Positions 1 through 6,479 of a stretch of DNA of 12,206 bases are shown piece by piece (position 1 is the first letter of the stretch; every line of letters starts with the position of its first letter). The notes beneath the pieces were generated by a model, which ran no database searches, was not told the DNA's origin, and was given only the letters and a program-made list of their open reading frames with translations. This DNA is from Gammaproteobacteria bacterium (lineage in GTDB: Bacteria > Pseudomonadota > Gammaproteobacteria > GCA-001735895): assembly GCA_029288195.1 (NCBI GenBank), contig JARFPR010000384.1, forward strand, positions 1 to 12,206, given 5' to 3'. Made by a program: the position numbers and the translations under genes.

Positions 1-171
1 CTGGGAAAAAACTTTCAACGATATTTCGTCAAGGGCGTTGAGAACTATCGCCTCGGAATCGAGGCCGCTGACCAGGCGCAACAACAGGAAGGTTTGAAGT
101 TGCTGGCCAGGTGGGCCGAATTCTGGAATGCCGAGCGAGAGTCGATAGAAGCCCGGTTAAATCCGGGCTAG
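1..171 (+). CDS. C-terminal end of an unrecognised protein (5' truncated by window)
   Basis: An open frame runs from the first base to a TAG at 169-171 and gives 56 residues. The segment is helical in character and rich in charged and aromatic residues (QRYFVKGVENYRLGIEAADQ, then RWAEFWNAERESIEARLNPG). I do not recognise the family and assign no function. The last codons contain a perfect 6-bp inverted repeat, GCCCGG/CCGGGC (151-156 and 163-168), with no T-run after it, so it is a poor terminator. The acylphosphatase gene starts 32 bases downstream on the same strand, so the two may be co-transcribed. Confidence 0.6.
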   Translation: MGKNFQRYFVKGVENYRLGIEAADQAQQQEGLKLLARWAEFWNAERESIEARLNPG

Positions 172-203
172 CGCAGGATTAAAAACCTTTATCGAGGTTT
201 GAA

Positions 204-482
204 ATGGGGCAGGTTCGCAGCGTAAAAGGTTTTGTTAAAGGCCGCGTCCAGGGCGTGGGTTTCCGTTACTTCGTAATGCGTCATGCACAGGCCCGGAATC
301 TTTCCGGTTACGTCCGTAACCTGGATGATGGTCGCGTCGAGTTTTGTCTGCATGGAGACGGGGATTCGGTTGCGAGCGTAACTGAAAATATTCGTGTCGG
401 TCCCTCACATGCGCGAGTAGATGAACTGGTGTTTGAAGAAACCGATCAGACACCGCTCACATCCGGGTTCGTTATTCGTTAG
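204..482 (+). CDS. acyP: Acylphosphatase
   Basis: This 92-residue cytoplasmic enzyme is the usual length for acylphosphatase, which hydrolyses the carboxyl-phosphate bond of acyl phosphates such as acetyl phosphate and carbamoyl phosphate. The N-terminal signature GRVQGVGFRYF places the phosphate-binding Arg at residue 21. The segment GYVRNLDDGRVE places the catalytic Asn at residue 39. Both key residues are present. The ATG has only a weak ribosome site (AGG, 195-197), and that AGG lies in a small hairpin, AAACCT/AGGTTT (183-188 and 195-200), ending three bases before the start. This might lower translation. It follows the unknown gene by 32 bases and converges with the CPXCG gene. The family call is secure; the physiological substrate is not known for most bacterial members. 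Confidence 0.96.
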   Translation: MGQVRSVKGFVKGRVQGVGFRYFVMRHAQARNLSGYVRNLDDGRVEFCLHGDGDSVASVTENIRVGPSHARVDELVFEETDQTPLTSGFVIR

Positions 483-492
483 TCATAGCAAG

Positions 493-517
493 CAGCAGGG
501 AGAAGGTTAACCTGCTG
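493..517. terminator. Hairpin between convergent acyP and CPXCG genes
   Basis: A perfect 7-bp stem, CAGCAGG (493-499) with CCTGCTG (511-517), encloses an 11-base loop. The palindrome AGGTTAACCT (504-513) overlaps it as an alternative fold. It fills the 38-base gap between two convergent genes, so it probably ends or stabilises one or both transcripts. On the + strand it is followed only by TGTTTAC, and on the - strand there is no T-run, so it is not a classic strong intrinsic terminator. Confidence 0.4.
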
Positions 518-520
518 TGT

Positions 521-715
521 TTACTCATGCTGAAGGCGGGCCTGAACTCGAGCCAGTCCGTCATCGTCGACCTCGACGCTAAAATCTATCGGCCGGCAGC
601 AAACCTCGCAATCTTCGATGTATTCCTGGGTTTCGATCGAACCATCGACCAGCAGCGTAATATCTTCCCAGCAATAAGGGCACTGCAATGCCACCTCAAT
701 CAGTTGATTGATCAT
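521..715 (-). CDS. CPXCG-motif cysteine-rich (zinc-ribbon) protein
   Basis: This is a 64-residue acidic protein with two cysteine knuckles, CPYC at residues 12-15 and CEVCC at 36-40. The spacing is that of a small zinc ribbon, matching the uncharacterised 'CPXCG motif-containing cysteine-rich' family common in gammaproteobacteria; here the Gly after the second Cys is Trp. No membrane segment or signal peptide is visible, so a cytoplasmic metal-binding protein is expected. Its ATG (713-715) shares one base with the TAA of the upstream dehydrogenase (715-717), so translation is probably coupled by re-initiation. The specific role is unknown. Confidence 0.88.
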   Translation of the reverse strand: MINQLIEVALQCPYCWEDITLLVDGSIETQEYIEDCEVCCRPIDFSVEVDDDGLARVQARLQHE

Positions 716-1851
716 TATTCGGGGAGTATGCGCAGGATGCGGCCGCTGTCGGTGGAGAAATATATCCAGCCCTCGGCGCTTGTGACCAGGGCGCGAATAC
801 GTTCATTCAGGTCTCCAAGGATACGTTCTTCGTTGATTGCCTGGCCAGATGGAGAGAGTTCGATTCGATTCAAATGGCGCAGTTTGAGTGCACCTGCAAA
901 CAGGTTGCCGTGCCACTCGGGAAAGGCTTTGCCACGGTACATGACCAGGCTGCCAGGCGCGATCGATGGAATATAAACCTTGCGTGGATCCTCCATACCC
1001 GGCTTACTGGTTCCCTCACCAACCGCTATCGGTCCCCAGTATTCTTTGCCGTGGCTGACGACCGGCCAGCCATAATTTCGCGCCCGGGTGATGAGATTGA
1101 TTTCATCTCCGCCCCGTGGCCCATGCTCGATCTCCCATAATCGTGAGGTCTGGACATCGAAAGCCAGTCCCTGGGGGTTGCGATGACCGAAACTCCAGAT
1201 TTCATCGCGCTTCCCCGGATTATTAGAAAAAGGATTATCCGATGGAACGCTGCCATCAAGATTCAGCCGTATTATCGAACCGATATGATTGCTCAGGTCC
1301 TGTGCCATGGGACGCTTGCCACGATCCCCGACACCGAAAAATACATGTCCTTTGTCGTCAAAGGCGATGCGACTGCCAAAGTGCTGTCTTTCATCGGTCG
1401 CTGAATCGGTGACCAGTAAATCCTGCCAGTCGACCAGTCGGTTCTGATCCAGATGCGCCCGCGCGAGCGTGGTCGCTGCCTCGCCCCTGGAGGCCTTGCT
1501 GTAAGTAAAGTAAATCCAGCCCTCGCTTTCATAATTGGGTCCGATGGCTACATCAAGCATGCCACCCTGGCCTTCGGCGACGACTTCAGGTCCACCGTCG
1601 AGAACAACTGAGGCGGATTTATTTATGTCGATCAGCAGTATGCGGCCTGCGCGTTCGGTCACCAGCAGTTGGTGTGGGGATATAAACGCGATGCCCCAGG
1701 GGACACCCAGACCATTGACCAGTTCTTCAACCAGAATCCCGGGGTAGCCCTGCTCAATTTCGCGAAACTGCTGTGCAGCCAAAGGGGTTGCTGCAACGCA
1801 GGCCAATAGAATGACCAGGCAACGCGCAAGTGTTCGGAATAACAAAAACAT
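715..1851 (-). CDS. PQQ-dependent sugar (aldose/sorbosone) dehydrogenase, secreted
   Basis: This 378-residue protein resembles the soluble glucose/sorbosone dehydrogenases (YliI/Asd type), six-bladed beta-propellers that oxidise aldoses with PQQ in the periplasm. Visible motifs are GVPWGIAF (49-56), QHFGSRIAF with the likely catalytic-base His157, VGDRG (174-178), SFGHRNPQGL (220-229), EHGPRGGDEINL (252-263) and NYGWP (269-273). I chose the ATG at 1849-1851 because it begins a clear signal peptide: an Arg-containing N-terminus, a hydrophobic core LVILLACVAA, and a probable cut after PLAA near residue 26. The open frame continues to 2091 but would run over the oxidoreductase–selD gene and bury the signal peptide. 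No PQQ synthesis genes are in the window. The sugar substrate cannot be read from sequence. Confidence 0.9.
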   Translation of the reverse strand: MFLLFRTLARCLVILLACVAATPLAAQQFREIEQGYPGILVEELVNGLGVPWGIAFISPHQLLVTERAGRILLIDINKSASVVLDGGPEVVAEGQGGMLDVAIGPNYESEGWIYFTYSKASRGEAATTLARAHLDQNRLVDWQDLLVTDSATDERQHFGSRIAFDDKGHVFFGVGDRGKRPMAQDLSNHIGSIIRLNLDGSVPSDNPFSNNPGKRDEIWSFGHRNPQGLAFDVQTSRLWEIEHGPRGGDEINLITRARNYGWPVVSHGKEYWGPIAVGEGTSKPGMEDPRKVYIPSIAPGSLVMYRGKAFPEWHGNLFAGALKLRHLNRIELSPSGQAINEERILGDLNERIRALVTSAEGWIYFSTDSGRILRILPE

Positions 1852-1854
1852 GGC

Positions 1855-1882
1855 TTTACAGTACAAAAGCTGGACGCATAAT
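1855..1882 (+). promoter_or_regulatory. Candidate sigma70 promoter for the oxidoreductase–selD gene
   Basis: TTTACA (1855-1860) and CATAAT (1877-1882) are separated by 16 bases, and each box matches the sigma70 consensus at five of six positions. Transcription would begin near 1889, leaving an untranslated leader of roughly 48 bases before the ATG at 1937. It overlaps the promoter facing the other way, so the two should compete for RNA polymerase. Confidence 0.5.
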
Positions 1883-1905
1883 ACCAGTGCGATAATTAAG
1901 CCCAA
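1878..1905 (-). promoter_or_regulatory. Candidate promoter for the sugar dehydrogenase
   Basis: Read on the - strand there is TTGGGC (1900-1905), a 16-base spacer, and TATTAT (1878-1883). The TATTAT is preceded by TGG, forming an extended -10. The -35 is poor (TTG only). Transcription would start about 20 bases before the ATG. The -10 overlaps the -10 of the opposite promoter. Identified by eye only. Confidence 0.35.
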
Positions 1906-1936
1906 AATCTGTTGCCGACAATGGTATTGATTGCTG

Positions 1937-4156
1937 ATGCAAAATAAGGAGTTACCCGTTACCTCCGACCTGGTGTTAATCGGGGGAGGGCACAGCCATT
2001 TGTTTGTGCTCAAGCACTTTGCTATGAATCCGCAGCGAGGCTTACGTATTACCCTGTTGACGCGTGATCTGCACACCCCGTATTCGGGCATGCTACCGGG
2101 ATTTATCGCCGGGCACTACGATTATGACGCAGCGCATATCGACCTGCTACCGCTGGCGCGCTTCGCCGGTGCGCGCGTCATTCACGCCGAAGTTACCGCT
2201 ATCGATGCCGAGCGCAAGCAAATTACGATTGCAGGGCGCCCGTCGCTCGATTACGACTTATTGTCGATTAACATCGGTTCCCGCCCCACCAGCCCGCTGC
2301 TCGAGAGTCAGCAAAACGACCAGTTCGCGGTCAAACCTGTCGATCGCTTTATCGATTCCTGGCGTCGACTCGAGCAGCGTCTTGTTGAAGCTGATAAGGA
2401 CCTGCGGTTAGCGGTTGTTGGCGGCGGCGCCGGTGGTATCGAACTGGCCCTGTCGTTGCAGTATCGCGCCGCGCAGCTGGAGCGGCGACGGGCCAGCCTT
2501 CAGCTTCTGATTGTGACCGACCGCGACCGGTTGCTGTCGGGCCACAATAAACGAGCAAGGCAGATGTTTGCTGATATTTTGCAACAACGATCGATTCCCG
2601 TTTTTTATCAACACCGGGTAACAGAATTTGGCAACGGATTTCTACAAGGAGATTTCGAAACACCGGTGGCCGCCGATATAGCCATCTGGGTTACCCACGC
2701 GAGTCCTGCGGACTGGTTGACCGATTCCGGGCTGGCGCTCGACACTAACGGCTTTATCGCGGTCAATCCCTGCCTGCAAAGCGTTTCGCACGAAGACGTG
2801 TTCGCTGCTGGCGACGTGGCGGCGGTAGCCGATTACCCGAGGCCCAAATCAGGTGTCTTCGCGGTACGCCAGGGCCTTCCCCTGGCACGCAATCTCATCC
2901 TCAGGTACCAGCAGCGGGACCTCAGGCCATTCAGACCTCAGGCTCAATTCCTGTCGCTGATTTCAACCGGAGATCGTTTCGCCGTTGCCAGTCGGGGTCC
3001 CTGGGCCTTGCAGGGGAAATGGTGTTGGTGGCTCAAGGACAGAATCGATCGCAAGTTCATCCGGCGCTTTTCCGAATTGCCCGAGATGACACCTGTCGAA
3101 GATGATGGCGGGGAGATCGCACCCATGCGTTGCGGTGGTTGCGGTTCCAAGGTCGGCAGAGAAATCCTGGAACGCGTGCTTGAACAGCTTGGTCAGAAAT
3201 ATGATATCAGCAATGATTCCGGACTCGAACATGCGGATGACGCCGCCCTGATCAGGATTCCGGCAGGCAGGGAATTGATTCAGTCGATAGATCACTTCCG
3301 CAGCTTTATCGATGATCCATACCTGTTCGGTCAAATAGCAACCAATCATGCCTTGGGTGATCTGCACGCGATGGGTGTGGACGCCCACAGTGCCATGGTG
3401 ATCGCAAATGTTGTTTATGCAAGCGAGGACAAGCAATTCCAGGATTTGTACCAGTTGATGTCGGGCGTTGTCGAAACCCTGCAACGGAACGGCACCCTTT
3501 TGGTCGGCGGACACAGCGGTGAAGCCAACCAGATGAGTTGTGGTCTTAGCGTAAACGGATTCGCAAGACCCGAAGACCTCATATTGAAATCCGGTGTTCG
3601 GCCCGGTGATCTGCTGATATTAACCAGGCCGTTGGGCAGTGGCGTTCTGTTTGCCGCTGATATGCTGGGTAAAGCACGGGGTGACTGGATCGATGCCGCG
3701 ATTGAACAGATGCTGATGTCAAGCCGGGATGCGGCAAGCTGCCTGCGAGAGTTCCGCGCCAGCGCCTGTACCGATGTTACCGGCTTCGGTTTAGCCGGGC
3801 ACCTGTTTGAAATGGCACGCGAGTCTGCTTGTGCGATCGAGATCTACATCGATCGGATGCCGCTTTATCCCGGGGTGATCAGCCTGTCGCGCCAGGGTGT
3901 CGCCAGTTCACTGCAACCGCAGAACATCCGCATTCGACACAGCATCAGGGATCCCGAAAACCTGGCTAGCCACGAAAACTATCCCCTGATATTCGATCCT
4001 CAAACCGCCGGCGGCCTGGTGGCAAGCGTTGCAGAGAAGCGGGCAGGTGAATGTTTGCAGAAGTTGCGGCAGCTGGGCTATGACCAGGCGCAGGTCATAG
4101 GTCGCGCAATTGCCAGAACCGAATCGGACCGGGTTCTAAGCCTGGTTAACTCCTGA
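1937..4156 (+). CDS. selD: Fusion of FAD/NAD(P)-dependent oxidoreductase and selenide, water dikinase (SelD)
   Basis: This 739-residue protein has two domains. Residues 1 to about 385 form a pyridine nucleotide-disulphide oxidoreductase, with FAD-binding IGGGHSH (15-21), a second Rossmann motif VVGGGAGGIEL (160-170) and FAAGDVAAV (289-297). From about 395 on is selenophosphate synthetase, which makes selenophosphate from selenide and ATP for selenocysteine and 2-selenouridine. Its catalytic loop is CGGCGSK, with Cys402 and Lys405 aligning to E. coli Cys17 and Lys20. DDAA (434-437) and DDPYLFGQIATNHALGDLHAMG follow. The catalytic residue is Cys (TGC), not selenocysteine. The fusion is a known architecture; the N-terminal part may deliver or reduce selenium, but that is inference. 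I chose the ATG at 1937; an in-frame TTG lies at 1931 and neither has a clear ribosome site. No other selenium gene is in the window. Confidence 0.95.
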   Translation: MQNKELPVTSDLVLIGGGHSHLFVLKHFAMNPQRGLRITLLTRDLHTPYSGMLPGFIAGHYDYDAAHIDLLPLARFAGARVIHAEVTAIDAERKQITIAGRPSLDYDLLSINIGSRPTSPLLESQQNDQFAVKPVDRFIDSWRRLEQRLVEADKDLRLAVVGGGAGGIELALSLQYRAAQLERRRASLQLLIVTDRDRLLSGHNKRARQMFADILQQRSIPVFYQHRVTEFGNGFLQGDFETPVAADIAIWVTHASPADWLTDSGLALDTNGFIAVNPCLQSVSHEDVFAAGDVAAVADYPRPKSGVFAVRQGLPLARNLILRYQQRDLRPFRPQAQFLSLISTGDRFAVASRGPWALQGKWCWWLKDRIDRKFIRRFSELPEMTPVEDDGGEIAPMRCGGCGSKVGREILERVLEQLGQKYDISNDSGLEHADDAALIRIPAGRELIQSIDHFRSFIDDPYLFGQIATNHALGDLHAMGVDAHSAMVIANVVYASEDKQFQDLYQLMSGVVETLQRNGTLLVGGHSGEANQMSCGLSVNGFARPEDLILKSGVRPGDLLILTRPLGSGVLFAADMLGKARGDWIDAAIEQMLMSSRDAASCLREFRASACTDVTGFGLAGHLFEMARESACAIEIYIDRMPLYPGVISLSRQGVASSLQPQNIRIRHSIRDPENLASHENYPLIFDPQTAGGLVASVAEKRAGECLQKLRQLGYDQAQVIGRAIARTESDRVLSLVNS

Positions 4157-5066
4157 GTGCGAGTAACCCCGACTCCTGGATGACCTGTGCACAGGAGGCC
4201 TCGCCGTGTGGTGCCATTAAGTGCGCGCCGGCACAGCCCTCGATTTCGGAAAACCCTTGCAGTAGTTCGGCACAAATGGCGCGTCCCTCGGCTTTTTGGT
4301 CATCGGCCCCTTCGAGGCGGGTGATGATTTCGTCCGGCACGTGAACCCCGAACAGGTTATCGTTCATCCAGCGCGCTGACCTTGCCGATGCCAGGGGGCC
4401 GATACCGATCAGAAAGTGTGCCTGCTCGGTAAAGCCACCATCCACCAGTGCCTGGCAGTAACGCCTGACTTTTTCCAGGTCAAAGCAATACTGGGTCTGA
4501 AAAAACTGGGTACCATTGTCAATCTTGGCCTGCAGCCTCGCGGCTGGCCAGTTGTCCCCGGGCTCCGCCGGCATTTCTGCAGCACCGAGAAAGAGTGATG
4601 GTGCGGGATTGATTTCACGTCCGGATGGGTAGCTGCCTGCATCACGCATACCGCGCATTTGCCGCATCAGCTCGCCACTATCGATCTCGAATACTTCGGC
4701 GGCATCGGGTTGATCTCCGGCTGCCATCTTGTCGCCGGTCAGGCACAGGAAATTATGTATGCCAAGCGCGGCGGCACCGAGAACGTCTCCTTGTAAGGCC
4801 AGGCGGTTGCGGTCGCGCGTGGTTTGTTGAAGCACCGGCTCGATGCCTTCACGGGCCATGATTGCGGCCGCTGCCAGCGCAGACATGTGGACCCGGGCGC
4901 TGGCGCCGTCGGTTACGTTTACCGCATCAGCCAGGTCTTTCAGGCAGATTACTCGATCGAGCACCGACTGCGGCGAGGATGAATCCGGAGGTGAGGTTTC
5001 GGCGGTCATTGCAAACTGGCCGGCCTGTAATACCTGCGCGAGTTTGCTTGGGGCGGTTTCTGTCAT
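4146..5066 (-). CDS. metF: Methylenetetrahydrofolate reductase (divergent MetF type)
   Basis: This 306-residue cytoplasmic flavoprotein should reduce 5,10-methylene- to 5-methyltetrahydrofolate for methionine synthesis or other one-carbon use. The family's key residues are present: Glu23 in TAETSPP (E. coli Glu28), Asp112 in CLTGD (E. coli Asp120) and Gln182 in QTQYCFD (E. coli Gln183). The segment QQTTRDRNRLALQGDVLGAA (80-99) and the word VTDGASARVHMS are typical of the branch found in anaerobes, actinobacteria and many proteobacteria, not of the E. coli enzyme, so electron donor and partner may differ. It starts 27 bases after the DAHP synthase stop and is probably in its operon. Its stop lies inside the 3' end of the convergent selD gene (11-base overlap). 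Confidence 0.88.
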   Translation of the reverse strand: MTETAPSKLAQVLQAGQFAMTAETSPPDSSSPQSVLDRVICLKDLADAVNVTDGASARVHMSALAAAAIMAREGIEPVLQQTTRDRNRLALQGDVLGAAALGIHNFLCLTGDKMAAGDQPDAAEVFEIDSGELMRQMRGMRDAGSYPSGREINPAPSLFLGAAEMPAEPGDNWPAARLQAKIDNGTQFFQTQYCFDLEKVRRYCQALVDGGFTEQAHFLIGIGPLASARSARWMNDNLFGVHVPDEIITRLEGADDQKAEGRAICAELLQGFSEIEGCAGAHLMAPHGEASCAQVIQESGLLALRS

Positions 5067-5093
5067 AAGAGTTTGTTCCAGGGTGTTGATCGG

Positions 5094-6479
5094 TTACTGG
5101 GATAAGTCTTCAGGCCTGGCCTGTTTCATCGCGTCTGTTATCAGGTAGGCCAGCTCCAGGACCTGGTCGGCGTTAAGTCTGGGATCGCAGCTGGTCAGAT
5201 AACGGGTTGCCAGGTCAGAGTCAGCAATCTTGTAGGCACCGCCGGTACACTCGGTGACGTGTTCACCGGTCATTTCAAGGTGGATCCCCCCGGGGTAACT
5301 TCCCTCGGCCTGGTGCACGGCAAAAAACCGATTCAGCTCGGACAGGATATCGTCGAACTGGCGGGTTTTGAAACCGGAGCTGGATTTAACCGTGTTGCCG
5401 TGCATCGGGTCGGAGGACCAGACGACATTACTGCCTTCCTTTTGCACCGCACGAACCAGTCGAGGTAGCACCTCGGGTAACTTGTCGGCCCCCATGCGAG
5501 TTATTAAGGTCAGCCGGCCGGGTTCGTTTACCGGGTTGAGCGCGTCGATCAGGCGCAGCAAGTCGTCCGGCCTGGTGGCTGGGCCGATCTTGACCCCAAT
5601 CGGGTTTTCAATGTGTTTGAAGAATTCGACATGTGCATGATCGAGTTGACGCGTGCGCTCGCCAATCCAGACAAAATGGGCCGAGCAGTTGTAGCAACGG
5701 CCGGTGAAAGAATCGATGCGTGACAGCGCTTCCTCGTAGTTCAGCAGTAACGCCTCGTGCGAGGTGAATAACTGGGTTTCACGAATAGACGGCGCGGTTT
5801 GCGATGTAATTCCGCAAACTTCCATAAAACCCAGGGCATCCTCGATACGTTCCGACATTTTCAGGTAACGTTCCTTGCCGGGACTGGCTTCAACAAAGCT
5901 CATGTTCCAGCGATGCACCTGGTGCAGATCGGCGAGACCACCCTGGGCAAAGGCCCGCAACAGGTTAAGCGTGGATGCACTTTGATTGTAAGCGCGCAGC
6001 ATACGCTCGGGATCCGGGATCCTGGCACCCGGATCGGCATCGGCTGCATTGATAATATCGCCACGGAAACTGGGCAAAGAGACTCCGTTTATTTCCTCGA
6101 AATCAGCAGAGCGTGGCTTGGCAAATTGTCCCGCCACGCGTGCGATCTTGGTAACCGGACGTCGACCTCCAAAAGTCAGCACCACCGCCATTTGCAGTAG
6201 CACCTTGAACGTATCCTTTATTTTATTAGCGCTGAACTCGGCAAAGGATTCGGCGCAATCCCCTGCCTGCAGAACAAAGCCTTTACCTGCAGCAACATTG
6301 GCTAGGTTTTGCTTGAGGTCGCGAATTTCCTGGGCAAATACCAACGGGGGCAGGGCGCATAACCGGCTTTCCACTGCTTGCAGCTGGTCTTGATCCGGGT
6401 AGACAGGCTGTTGCGTAATTGGAAATTCTCGCCAGCTGGAAGGCGAAGAATGGCTTGTCTTATTGACATCAGTCGACAT
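5094..6479 (-). CDS. 3-deoxy-7-phosphoheptulonate (DAHP) synthase, class II
   Basis: This 461-residue enzyme condenses phosphoenolpyruvate and erythrose 4-phosphate, the first step of the shikimate pathway. It is class II (plant/Mycobacterium type), unlike E. coli AroF/G/H. Motifs include QAGDCAESFAEF (71-82), KIARVAGQFAKPRS (111-124), GERTRQLDHAH (283-293), SSDPMHGNT (355-363) and HLEMTGEHVTE (400-410). The metal ligands Cys75, His360, Glu402 and Asp432 fall 9-12 positions before those recalled for M. tuberculosis AroG (Cys87, His369, Glu411, Asp441), so the length is normal from the ATG at 6479. That ATG has no ribosome site. An in-frame ATG at 6581 has GAGGG five bases upstream and would add 34 residues, so the start is uncertain. 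The frame is otherwise open to 6593. Confidence 0.95.
   Translation of the reverse strand: MSTDVNKTSHSSPSSWREFPITQQPVYPDQDQLQAVESRLCALPPLVFAQEIRDLKQNLANVAAGKGFVLQAGDCAESFAEFSANKIKDTFKVLLQMAVVLTFGGRRPVTKIARVAGQFAKPRSADFEEINGVSLPSFRGDIINAADADPGARIPDPERMLRAYNQSASTLNLLRAFAQGGLADLHQVHRWNMSFVEASPGKERYLKMSERIEDALGFMEVCGITSQTAPSIRETQLFTSHEALLLNYEEALSRIDSFTGRCYNCSAHFVWIGERTRQLDHAHVEFFKHIENPIGVKIGPATRPDDLLRLIDALNPVNEPGRLTLITRMGADKLPEVLPRLVRAVQKEGSNVVWSSDPMHGNTVKSSSGFKTRQFDDILSELNRFFAVHQAEGSYPGGIHLEMTGEHVTECTGGAYKIADSDLATRYLTSCDPRLNADQVLELAYLITDAMKQARPEDLSQ

Noticed and set aside
527..976. 149-residue open frame on the + strand opposite the CPXCG and dehydrogenase genes
   Set aside because: Shadow of two recognised proteins on the other strand; no family features.
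1931..1936. TTG at 1931 as start of the oxidoreductase–selD gene
   Set aside because: An ATG lies two codons later at 1937; neither has a ribosome site, so the standard codon is preferred.
1852..2091. 80-residue upstream extension of the sugar dehydrogenase frame
   Set aside because: It would overlap the start of the oxidoreductase–selD gene on the other strand and bury the clear signal peptide that begins at 1851.
2963..3514. 183-residue open frame on the - strand inside selD
   Set aside because: It lies wholly opposite the well-supported SelD domain and shows no recognisable motifs.
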